Assembly (NCBI GenBank): GCA_955651735.1
Contig: CATPAM010000186.1
Location: 1-5,081, forward strand
Origin: Candidatus Acidiferrales bacterium
GTDB lineage: Bacteria > Acidobacteriota > Terriglobia > Acidiferrales > UBA7541
Length of the DNA stretch: 5,081 nt
Reading direction: 5' to 3'
Part shown: piece by piece, positions 1 through 5,076 of the stretch
How the letters are laid out: each line of letters starts with the position of its first letter
Numbering within the stretch: the stretch's first letter is position 1
Notes under the pieces: model-generated
The model's input: only the letters and a program-made list of their open reading frames with translations
What the model was told of the DNA's origin: nothing
Databases searched by the model: none
Position numbers and translations under genes: made by a program

Positions 1-308
1 GTGGCTAGCAGTTCAATTGTGCCGGTGCGCTTTTCTTCTGCGAAAAGGCGCATCGTTATCATCGGAATCAGGAACAAGCCAATGACGCTGACGTTGGAGA
101 GCAGCGGGCGAATGACTTCCTCGTTGACGTTCATCGGCATCATCTGGCCGCGCATCTGCGATTCTATGCCGCGGAAAACGAAGTAGCCCAGGATGTTCCA
201 GAAGAAAAACCCGAAAACGACGGCGAACATGGCCAGCAGGAGGTACGCAACCGGCGAAACGAAATAGCTGCGCAGCTCCTTGCGGCAAATGATCCAGATG
301 TTTCGCAT
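1..308 (-). CDS. ABC-2 type membrane permease, GldF-like, N-terminal part (runs off the left edge)
   Basis: This is the membrane-spanning half of an ABC exporter that would pair with the ATPase encoded immediately upstream. The ATG (306-308) directly follows the ATPase TAG stop with no base between them, which indicates tight co-transcription and probably translational coupling. About 102 codons are readable without a stop before the window ends. The protein starts MRNIWIICRKELRSYFVSPV, a short cytoplasmic amphipathic lead-in typical of ABC-2 permeases. A hydrophobic helix follows at about residues 21-42 (AYLLLAMFAVVFGFFFW), then a polar loop at about 45-67, then a second helix at about 70-86. 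The motif at 87-101 (RLFAEEKRTGTIELL) is the hallmark of GldF/NosY-type permeases, seen directly here. The substrate cannot be told. GldF of Bacteroidota gliding bacteria is the best-known relative, but in other phyla such genes are not evidence of gliding. The remaining helices should lie to the left of the window. Confidence 0.88.
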   Translation of the reverse strand, partial: MRNIWIICRKELRSYFVSPVAYLLLAMFAVVFGFFFWNILGYFVFRGIESQMRGQMMPMNVNEEVIRPLLSNVSVIGLFLIPMITMRLFAEEKRTGTIELLA

Positions 309-1295
309 CTACTTGACTCCTGCGGGAGCAGCTTCTTCCGCCGGCGCTGCGGCCGCGTCGCCAGTGAGCTGCAAAAAGACTTCCTCGAGACTGACCGCTG
401 TAGGACGCATTTCATTGAGGTCCCAGCCCGCTTCGACGATCGCGCGCGCCAGATCGCCACGCACAAGCTCCTTGCGGCTCTCCACTTCAAAGACCGACCG
501 GTTGTCGCGCTTGTTTTTGAGAACCACGCGGTTCACGCCCGAAACCAGCTCCAGTCGCGATTGCACCTTCGTCGGATCCAACAGGCCGTTCAGCGCGTCG
601 ACTTCGACCAGCAAGGATTCCGCGCCGCGCGCCCGATTCTGCAAATTGCTGACCGAATCGGTAGCTACGAGCTTGGCCTTGTTGATGATGATGACCTGCT
701 CGCAAGTCTGCTCGACTTCGGGGAGGATGTGCGTGCTCAAGATGATGGTGTGATCGCCCGCGAGGCTTTTGATCAGCTCGCGCGTTTCGTTGATCTGCTT
801 GGGATCGAGCCCAGAAGTTGGCTCGTCGAGAATGAGCACGTCGGGATTGTGGATGATCGCCTGCGCCAGCCCCACGCGCTGCCGGTAGCCCTTGGAAAGC
901 TTCCCCAGCAGCTTGCCCTTAACATCCAAAATCGCGCACCGTTCGCAAACGTAGTCGATGCGCTTAGCAAGCTCCGTCTTGGAAAGTCCCTTCAAGCTGC
1001 CAACAAACTGCAGATATTCCGCTGTACGCATTTCCGGATACAGCGGCGGCATTTCCGGCAAGTAGCCAATCCGCTTCTTCACTTCGAACGATTGCTCGAG
1101 CACGTCAAAGCCGGCGACCGTGGCGGTACCTGACGTGGGCGGAAGAAAACACGTCAGCATGCGCATCGTGGTGGTCTTGCCGGCGCCGTTTGGCCCCAGG
1201 AATCCGACGATCTGTCCTTTGTGAACGTCGAAGGATATGTGGTCTACAGCCGTGTGCCGCGCGTACCTCTTGGTAAGGTCCGTTACTGTAATCAT
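309..1295 (-). CDS. ABC transporter ATP-binding protein, GldA/NosF-like
   Basis: This cytoplasmic ATPase powers an ABC-2 exporter, with the adjoining downstream permease as its evident partner. All catalytic motifs are visible: Walker A GPNGAGKTT (34-42), the signature LSKGYRQRVGLAQA (133-146), Walker B VLILDEP (153-159), D-loop SGLD (161-164) and H-loop STH with His189. The Q-loop position reads GYLPE, with Glu81 in place of Gln, and the signature is LSKGY rather than LSGGQ. Both variants are usual in the GldA subgroup, so the enzyme is expected to be active. Residues about 225-310 form the C-terminal accessory domain ending in the EEVFLQLT motif common to this subfamily. A 17-residue Ala/Pro/Glu-rich tail follows (312-328). 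The start is fixed by the family N-terminus MITVTDLTKRY. No Shine-Dalgarno sequence is evident before it. The length (328 aa) is normal for ATPases of this type. The transported substrate is unknown. Confidence 0.95.
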   Translation of the reverse strand: MITVTDLTKRYARHTAVDHISFDVHKGQIVGFLGPNGAGKTTTMRMLTCFLPPTSGTATVAGFDVLEQSFEVKKRIGYLPEMPPLYPEMRTAEYLQFVGSLKGLSKTELAKRIDYVCERCAILDVKGKLLGKLSKGYRQRVGLAQAIIHNPDVLILDEPTSGLDPKQINETRELIKSLAGDHTIILSTHILPEVEQTCEQVIIINKAKLVATDSVSNLQNRARGAESLLVEVDALNGLLDPTKVQSRLELVSGVNRVVLKNKRDNRSVFEVESRKELVRGDLARAIVEAGWDLNEMRPTAVSLEEVFLQLTGDAAAAPAEEAAPAGVK

Positions 1296-1366
1296 AAGAA
1301 TTTTGCTTTACACAACGATGTGCAACTCTTTGAAGCGCTCCAAAACGTAGTTCTAAACAACGTCAG

Positions 1367-1378
1367 TGTGAATTCACA
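1367..1378. promoter_or_regulatory. Perfect 12-bp palindrome, possible operator
   Basis: TGTGAATTCACA reads identically on both strands and lies between the divergent ABC and DUF2911 genes. It covers the predicted start of the ABC transcript, a usual place for a repressor site. The half-site TGTGA resembles that of CRP/FNR-type regulators, but those need six bases between halves and here there are two, so another dimeric regulator would have to be responsible. Chance occurrence cannot be excluded from a single copy. Confidence 0.3.
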
Positions 1379-1379
1379 T

Positions 1380-1407
1380 GTTAAAAAGTGGAGGCCCCTG
1401 TTGTCAA
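1380..1407 (-). promoter_or_regulatory. Candidate sigma-70 promoter for the ABC operon
   Basis: Read on the minus strand, a perfect -35 hexamer TTGACA (1407-1402) is followed after 16 bp by TTTAAC (1385-1380), which matches four of six positions of TATAAT. Transcription would begin near 1373, giving a leader of roughly 78 nt before the ATPase ATG at 1295. This is pattern matching only, and the -10 is imperfect. The position in a divergent intergenic region, upstream of the first gene of the operon, supports it. Confidence 0.4.
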
Positions 1408-1522
1408 ACGGTCTTGGGCCAGCGGGCAGGGGCAAGCCCTTGCTCACGACTCCTCGACTCCATCCGTCTATGCCCGCAGTAGTGTCTGGAATCCGCGTCT
1501 AAGGAGCGGTTCCCATTCGAAG

Positions 1523-1528
1523 AGGAGG
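1523..1528 (+). promoter_or_regulatory. Ribosome binding site of the DUF2911 gene
   Basis: A full AGGAGG stands 8 nt before the ATG at 1537. It settles this start over internal ATG codons such as the one at residue 15. No convincing -35/-10 pair was found for this gene on the plus strand in 1381-1522. Confidence 0.85.
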
Positions 1529-1536
1529 GTGTCTTC

Positions 1537-2622
1537 ATGCGGCGACTATTTTATTGTTGTGCGGGCATTGGGCTGTCCATGATCGATTTCGCCAGCGCTG
1601 CGCGAGCGCAGTTCAAAAGCGGCGGGCAGGCTGTCGAGCTGCGCCTTCCGACCCTCAGCCAGCGCGCGATTACCACCCAGCGCATCGGACTAACAGATAT
1701 CACCGTCAACTATTGCCGGCCGCTGGTGGGCGGACGCGAAATCTGGGGCAAGGCCGTTCCCTACGGCCAAGTCTGGCGCTCAGGCGCTAACGAAAACACC
1801 ACGATCTCTTTCACCGACGACGTCTCAGTCGAAGGCCACGCTCTGCCCGCCGGCACGTACGGCCTGCACACCCTTCCCACCGCCGATCAATGGACCATCA
1901 TCTTCTCCAAGAACTCCACGTCCTGGGGCAGCTTCAGCTATGACGAAAAGGAAGACGCGCTGCGCGTCACCGTAAAGCCTCATCCCGCGGAGTTCGTGGA
2001 AGCCCTGGCCTATTCGTTCGACGAGCCCAAGCCCGATTCCGTCGCCGTCACTTTGCGCTGGGAGAAGCTGGCTGTCCCCTTCCGCGTGTCCGCGGACGAA
2101 AACGCAATCGTGCTGCGCAGCATCCAAAACCAGCTTCGCAACACCGGAGGATTCACCTGGGCAGGGTTCGATGAAGCAGCGAACTGGTTGATCGACGCGA
2201 ATCAGAATCTGGATCAGGCGATGAAGTGGGAGGATCGCTCTATTCAAATCGAGGAGCGCTTCGAAAATCTGCTAGGCAAATCGATGATCCTGGAAGCACA
2301 AGGAAAAAAGCAAGAAGCCGAAGCCATGAAAACCAAAGCGCTGGACGCCGCCAACGGCTTGCAGCTTCACTTCTATGGCCGCAGCCTGCAACAGCAGAAA
2401 AAACAAGACGAAGGTTTCGCCGTCTTCAGGATCAATGTGAAGAAGCATCCCAACGAATGGTATTCGCATGGCGAGCTGGCACGCATGGCTTCCGCAAAGG
2501 GAGACTTTGAAACCGCCAGCAAGGAAATGAAGCTGGCTCTGCCAGGTGCACCCGACTTCGCCAAACAGGGAATTCAGCGCATGATCGTTCGGCTCGACAA
2601 AAAGGAAGACGTCAATCCCTAA
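1537..2622 (+). CDS. Secreted DUF2911 domain protein with a C-terminal TPR-like helical region
   Basis: This is a 361-residue exported protein of unknown biochemical role. An N-terminal signal peptide is visible: Arg at residues 2-3, a hydrophobic stretch at about 4-22, and a probable cleavage site at ARA|Q after residue 24. The mature protein is therefore likely periplasmic. Residues about 42-178 carry the DUF2911 pattern: an ITVNYCRP stretch, then GREIWG, then VPYGQVWRSGANE at about 74-86, the PAGTYGLHTLP block at about 104-114, and a WTIIFSK strand followed by SWGSF. Residues about 205-345 are alpha-helical, with TPR-like spacing (alternating Ala, Leu and aromatic positions, and a 'GKKQEAEAM' type turn), and may mediate protein contacts. 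DUF2911 proteins are common in Acidobacteriota and Bacteroidota and their function is not established. The gene is preceded by a strong ribosome binding site and is transcribed divergently from the ABC operon, with nothing to tie it functionally to its neighbours. Confidence 0.92.
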   Translation: MRRLFYCCAGIGLSMIDFASAARAQFKSGGQAVELRLPTLSQRAITTQRIGLTDITVNYCRPLVGGREIWGKAVPYGQVWRSGANENTTISFTDDVSVEGHALPAGTYGLHTLPTADQWTIIFSKNSTSWGSFSYDEKEDALRVTVKPHPAEFVEALAYSFDEPKPDSVAVTLRWEKLAVPFRVSADENAIVLRSIQNQLRNTGGFTWAGFDEAANWLIDANQNLDQAMKWEDRSIQIEERFENLLGKSMILEAQGKKQEAEAMKTKALDAANGLQLHFYGRSLQQQKKQDEGFAVFRINVKKHPNEWYSHGELARMASAKGDFETASKEMKLALPGAPDFAKQGIQRMIVRLDKKEDVNP

Positions 2623-2666
2623 GCTCTGGAACTGGCCCTAAACTCCGTCGCCCTTCGCGCACCACC

Positions 2667-2705
2667 GGCTTCGCTCGCCGCCACTCTCCATCGGCGGGCG
2701 AAGCC
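2667..2705 (+). terminator. Strong GC-rich stem-loop after the DUF2911 gene, no T-tract
   Basis: GGCTTCGCTCGCCG (2667-2680) pairs with CGGCGGGCGAAGCC (2692-2705). This gives a 14-bp stem with a single G-U wobble and an 11-nt loop, beginning 45 nt after the DUF2911 stop. No run of T follows, so it is not a classical intrinsic terminator. It could instead protect an mRNA 3' end, mark Rho-dependent termination, or be a dispersed palindromic repeat. The stem itself is certain; its role is inferred. Confidence 0.35.
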
Positions 2706-2745
2706 CTCCCGTCATCGGCGCCGTCCGGAGCTTTCCCACCCTCCT

Positions 2746-2757
2746 TTGACATAGTAT
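2746..2757 (+). promoter_or_regulatory. Weak promoter-like sequence upstream of the HAMP gene
   Basis: A consensus TTGACA (2746-2751) is immediately followed by TAGTAT (2752-2757), which matches four of six positions of a -10 box. The two cannot act together because no spacer lies between them. Either TAGTAT is a -10 without a good -35, giving a leader of about 24 nt, or TTGACA is a -35 whose -10 near 2767-2774 is poor. The start of transcription is probably in this area, but the exact elements are uncertain. Confidence 0.22.
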
Positions 2758-2772
2758 CTTGCACGTTACCGC

Positions 2773-2778
2773 AGGAGG
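2773..2778 (+). promoter_or_regulatory. Ribosome binding site of the HAMP gene
   Basis: AGGAGG stands 9 nt before the ATG at 2788 and decides this start. The resulting N-terminus is a basic cytoplasmic segment ahead of the first membrane helix. Confidence 0.85.
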
Positions 2779-2787
2779 GTTGGGCTC

Positions 2788-3753
2788 ATGCAATCGCGAA
2801 TTCGCCGATCGTTCCGGGTGCTCGCGCCGGGCAGTTCTCTGCGGCGGCGCGTCGCCTATAGCCTGGCCGTTGTCCGCTTGATTCTCGTGCCGGTCATCGT
2901 GCTGGCGGTCTACTATCTTTTCCAGGTCGGTTTCATCGTCGACCGCATCGTCAGCTACGACGCGCCGGCAGCTACCCTCGCTCAGCAAGCCACCATCGAG
3001 ATGCTCGATGCCCGCCGCGCCGAGCGCAATTACCTGCTGCTCAACGATGCCGCCTCGCTGCAAGCCGCGCGCGAGTCACTCGGCCGCATCGAGCAGATTC
3101 TGAGTGCCATCCGCGACCTCAACCCCTCCGATCAGGAACTCACCCAACAAGCCCTCGACTCGCTTCACCAGTACCGGCAGCGCTTTGAGACTGCCGTCGC
3201 CCTGGTCGGGACGCCTGGCCAGGCTCCCGCCGACCGCATCAACTCCGTCGTCGCCGCCTACGAACACGATCTCGACAACCTGCTCAAGAGCGCTCCCTAC
3301 AAGCGCCGCGCACAGTTGGTCGACGAGCTGCGCAATCGCGTTGACTCCTTCGACGCGCAAATCTCCAAAACCGTTCAGGAAGGAAATCCCGCCCTTCGCC
3401 AGATCACGGTCGACCTCCACAATTCCGGCCAGGGAGTTCTCGACTTCGCCTCCCAACTCGAAACCAGAAACTGGGGGCGCATCGAGAGCGATCACCGCAA
3501 GGCGCAGCGCCTCATTTCTCGCGCCGAATGGTCGCTCAGTATCGTCTCCGCAATCACCTTCCTCGTCAGCGTGTGGATCAGTTTCGTGCTGCCGCGCCAG
3601 GTCGTGAAGCCCCTACTCAGCCTCAAGGAAGCCGTTGATCATGCCGCCGCCGGCAACTACGAGATTGATTTTGAGATTCAGGGAGAGGGAGAAGTGGTGG
3701 AGCTGGCCAACAGCATTCGCAACTTGATCGCGCACGTCCGCGAAGTCAAATAG
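2788..3753 (+). CDS. Two-transmembrane sensor-like protein ending in a HAMP domain, no output domain
   Basis: This is a 321-residue inner-membrane protein built like the sensory half of a chemoreceptor or histidine kinase. A basic N-terminus (1-24) is followed by transmembrane helix 1 (about 25-47) and a long helical periplasmic region (about 48-247). That region contains RRAERNYLLLND (76-87), a pattern typical of CHASE3 or four-helix-bundle sensor domains. Transmembrane helix 2 (about 249-268) leads into a HAMP domain (about 268-320) that shows the conserved Pro275 and the GEVVELANSIRNLI second helix. The stop codon comes one residue after the HAMP helix. No kinase, MCP signalling, GGDEF or other output domain follows, and the next gene converges 14 bp downstream, so none could be encoded in a nearby frame. 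It may regulate a partner by dimer contact or be a shortened remnant. The reading frame is intact with normal codon use and a strong ribosome binding site, which favours a functional product. Confidence 0.88.
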   Translation: MQSRIRRSFRVLAPGSSLRRRVAYSLAVVRLILVPVIVLAVYYLFQVGFIVDRIVSYDAPAATLAQQATIEMLDARRAERNYLLLNDAASLQAARESLGRIEQILSAIRDLNPSDQELTQQALDSLHQYRQRFETAVALVGTPGQAPADRINSVVAAYEHDLDNLLKSAPYKRRAQLVDELRNRVDSFDAQISKTVQEGNPALRQITVDLHNSGQGVLDFASQLETRNWGRIESDHRKAQRLISRAEWSLSIVSAITFLVSVWISFVLPRQVVKPLLSLKEAVDHAAAGNYEIDFEIQGEGEVVELANSIRNLIAHVREVK

Positions 3754-3767
3754 TCCGCCCAAAGATC

Positions 3768-4238
3768 TTAGTGTTGGGTGTTTCGCGTTCGGCGCACTTC
3801 GATCACCAGGTACACCACCACCGCGATGTTGATCAGCAGCAGTACGATTCTGCCCGCGCTCACGCGCTTCGCGATCTCATAAATCTCCAGCGGCAGCAGC
3901 GACGCCGTGGTGACGATGGTCACATACTCCGCCCATCGTTGCCGCAGGGCCAGCCCGACACCCTCGGTGAGCAGCAGGCCGGAGTAAAAAAAAGTGCCGA
4001 TACTCAGCTCTTGCAGTTTGCGATCGTCGACCATCCCGAGTTTCACCAGCAGGTTTTGGATCAGATGGTTCTGCGGATCGAAGCGCAGAAGGTTGATCCA
4101 TCGTTCCATCTCGGCGGCGACGTCTTTGTGCAGCAGCTTTAGCGCGCCGATGCCCAGGATCAGCAGCCCCAGCCCCTTCACCAGCTTGAACGCGGCAATG
4201 AGCCAGAGTCCGCGCGAACCCTTTGGTTTGTCGGTCAT
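3768..4238 (-). CDS. DUF2127 family integral membrane protein
   Basis: This 156-residue protein has four probable membrane helices, at about residues 11-36, 78-98, 104-121 and 129-148. DUF2127 features can be read directly: an opening with LIAAFKLVKGLGLL, the GTFFYSGLLLTEGVGLAL stretch, then RWAEYVTIVTTASLLPLEIYEI at about 101-122. The length is usual for the family. Its function is unknown. It is predicted to lie in the cytoplasmic membrane with short, charged termini. The start ATG is preceded by GGGAG at a rather long spacing of 13 nt. The gene lies 64 nt downstream of the PilZ gene on the same strand, so the two may share a transcript. It converges with the HAMP gene, the stop codons lying 14 bp apart. 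No biochemical link to its neighbours is visible. Confidence 0.9.
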   Translation of the reverse strand: MTDKPKGSRGLWLIAAFKLVKGLGLLILGIGALKLLHKDVAAEMERWINLLRFDPQNHLIQNLLVKLGMVDDRKLQELSIGTFFYSGLLLTEGVGLALRQRWAEYVTIVTTASLLPLEIYEIAKRVSAGRIVLLLINIAVVVYLVIEVRRTRNTQH

Positions 4239-4302
4239 TGGAAAAGGGAGGCTCCCGGAAAGACGCAGCCCACTCGACTGCCAGGTCAGTCTGCTGTTTG
4301 AT

Positions 4303-4656
4303 TCAGCGAATCGTCTCTCTGGTACCTACAAAGATGGGCATCAGTAATTCCACCGCGACGCCCTGCTTGTTGCCCGGCAGCTTGTCCACCCGCGTCACTG
4401 CTCCGAGGAATTCCTGATTGATGGAACCAGGATCGCTCGCGTACGGATAGGTTACAAACAAGCGCATGTTCAGCGCAAAAATGCCGTTTTGCGGAACAAA
4501 GTACACGCTGTTGCGCGCCGCGTTTAACGTCGGCAAGATCTCGTCGAAGTCCTCCAGCATCGGCTCCGACGGCCGCACCCGTATCATCCGCGGGATTCTT
4601 GTGCGTATCTTCTTGCGGCGCTCCTGCGTGGAAGGGCGAGTCATCTGTTCCAGCAT
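4303..4656 (-). CDS. Small PilZ-domain-like protein with an altered c-di-GMP motif
   Basis: This 117-residue cytoplasmic protein consists almost wholly of a PilZ-type beta barrel. The arginine-rich start (R13, R14, R18, R20, R23) contains an RxxxR arrangement (R14-R18). LNAARNSVYF (44-53) sits where PilZ proteins carry [DN]xSxxG followed by an aromatic strand. MRLFVTYPY (64-72) and LGAVTRVDKLPGNKQGVAVEL (84-104) fit the later strands, including the usual 'G-V-RV...G-GVAVE' pattern. PilZ domains bind cyclic di-GMP and pass the signal to partners. Here the second motif reads NxAxxS, so Ser and Gly are replaced by Ala47 and Ser50, and binding may be weak or lost. The start is ambiguous: ATG at 4656 has no Shine-Dalgarno sequence, while an in-frame ATG at 4644 has a weak GGAA upstream and would remove four residues. 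Domain assignment is by motif reading, so moderately sure. Confidence 0.75.
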   Translation of the reverse strand: MLEQMTRPSTQERRKKIRTRIPRMIRVRPSEPMLEDFDEILPTLNAARNSVYFVPQNGIFALNMRLFVTYPYASDPGSINQEFLGAVTRVDKLPGNKQGVAVELLMPIFVGTRETIR

Positions 4657-4682
4657 AAAGCGAAAACCGCGGTGCTTACCAC

Positions 4683-4711
4683 TTTATTCCGGTGCATGCG
4701 CAGGCCATCAA
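4683..4711 (-). promoter_or_regulatory. Candidate promoter of the PilZ gene
   Basis: On the minus strand TTGATG (4711-4706) and AATAAA (4688-4683) are separated by 17 bp, each matching four of six consensus positions. The predicted transcript would start about 20 nt before the ATG at 4656. The spacing is ideal but the hexamers are mediocre. Confidence 0.3.
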
Positions 4712-4722
4712 CCTGCAAGATG

Positions 4723-4786
4723 TGCGGCAATGTACCGCTTGCCAAAATCTCACTGACATTTTGGCGCCAAGAGTGCGGTTGCCGCA
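4723..4786. repeat. 64-nt nested imperfect inverted repeat
   Basis: Two perfect 8-bp arm pairs share one centre. The outer pair is TGCGGCAA (4723-4730) with TTGCCGCA (4779-4786); the inner pair is GCCAAAAT (4741-4748) with ATTTTGGC (4758-4765) around a 9-nt loop. Between them CCGC (4735-4738) can pair with GCGG (4775-4778) and TT (4739-4740) with AA (4769-4770), so about 22 base pairs can form with small bulges. Alternative local hairpins compete: GGCAA/TTGCC (4726-4730/4739-4743) and TGCGG/CCGCA (4774-4778/4782-4786). No T-tract is present on either strand. It could be a dispersed palindromic element, a remnant of a mobile element end, or an RNA structure; nothing in this window decides. Confidence 0.45.
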
Positions 4787-4790
4787 TTTA

Positions 4791-4928
4791 TCACCCGTTG
4801 GAAGTCGCGGACGCGCTGGATGCGGCGCACGCGACGAACAGGCCGTACACAAAGTTGCCGGAAGAGAAGCCCGCACGCATTGCCTGGAACGCCTTTAGAT
4901 AGGAGATGAACTCGCTGCCGTATTCCAT
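4791..4928 (-). CDS. Possible 45-residue small ORF, doubtful
   Basis: ATG (4928-4926) to TGA (4793-4791) encodes 45 residues beginning MEYGSEFISYLKAFQAM, with a mildly hydrophobic segment FVYGLFVACAA at about 26-36. About four fifths of its codons end in G or C, as in the true genes of this window, which is the main point in its favour. Against it, there is no Shine-Dalgarno sequence, the family is not recognisable, and a TAG lies two codons before the ATG. It could be a small membrane-associated peptide or a fragment of a decayed gene. Confidence 0.18.
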   Translation of the reverse strand: MEYGSEFISYLKAFQAMRAGFSSGNFVYGLFVACAASSASATSNG

Positions 4929-4930
4929 AA

Positions 4931-4942
4931 TCGACTAGTCGA
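4931..4942. repeat. Perfect 12-bp palindrome TCGACTAGTCGA
   Basis: A self-complementary 12-mer in non-coding sequence, two bases upstream (on the minus strand) of the doubtful 45-residue ORF. It has the form of a dimer-binding site but could be chance; no second copy is present in the window. Confidence 0.3.
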
Positions 4943-5053
4943 GCCGAAAGATCGTAACAGACCAACTCGCAAAGTCCCTGATGAGATGAGTCAAAAACGC
5001 GACATCATGCCCATATCCCAACTACACCTCCGACGTGCCGAAACAGACGATGC

Positions 5054-5076
5054 GGTATGCTATTGAGAGTCATACC
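5054..5076. repeat. Inverted repeat GGTATG-N11-CATACC at the right edge
   Basis: Two perfect 6-bp arms (5054-5059 and 5071-5076) are separated by 11 nt, the layout of an operator for a dimeric regulator with one helical turn or more between half-sites. A gene may begin just beyond the window, but that cannot be seen. Confidence 0.2.

Noticed and set aside
280..1133. Long open frames on the plus strand opposite the ABC ATPase gene
   Set aside because: They lie antisense to a gene with every ABC motif intact, have no recognisable domains and no ribosome binding site, and arise from the GC-rich codon pattern of the real gene.
1825..2247. 140-residue minus-strand frame opposite the DUF2911 gene
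   Set aside because: It is antisense to a well-supported gene, with no family resemblance; it is a composition shadow.
2746..2763. Sigma-54 promoter (-24 GG / -12 GC) upstream of the HAMP gene
   Set aside because: TTGC is present at 2759-2762, but the bases at the required upstream distance read GACATA rather than TGGCAC, so the essential GG is missing.
2638..3495. Two 139-141 residue minus-strand frames opposite the HAMP gene
   Set aside because: They mirror the third-position GC bias of the HAMP gene and have no signal, motif or ribosome binding site of their own.
3756..3780. 7-bp stem (CGCCCAA with TTGGGTG, one wobble) between the convergent HAMP and DUF2127 genes as a bidirectional terminator
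   Set aside because: The stem is short, the 11-nt loop is long, only three T follow on the plus strand and none on the minus, and it overlaps the DUF2127 stop codon; too weak to annotate.
4246..4291. Small inverted repeats (GGGAG-G-CTCCC at 4246-4256; GACTG-N6-CAGTC at 4276-4291) between PilZ and DUF2127
   Set aside because: The first has a one-base centre and cannot form a hairpin with full arms; the second is only 5 bp with no T-run. Both are within chance expectation.
4672..4965. Overlapping 66-76 residue frames on both strands in the right-hand region
   Set aside because: They are Arg/Cys-rich, mutually overlapping, without ribosome binding sites, and one begins with TTG; none resembles a known family.
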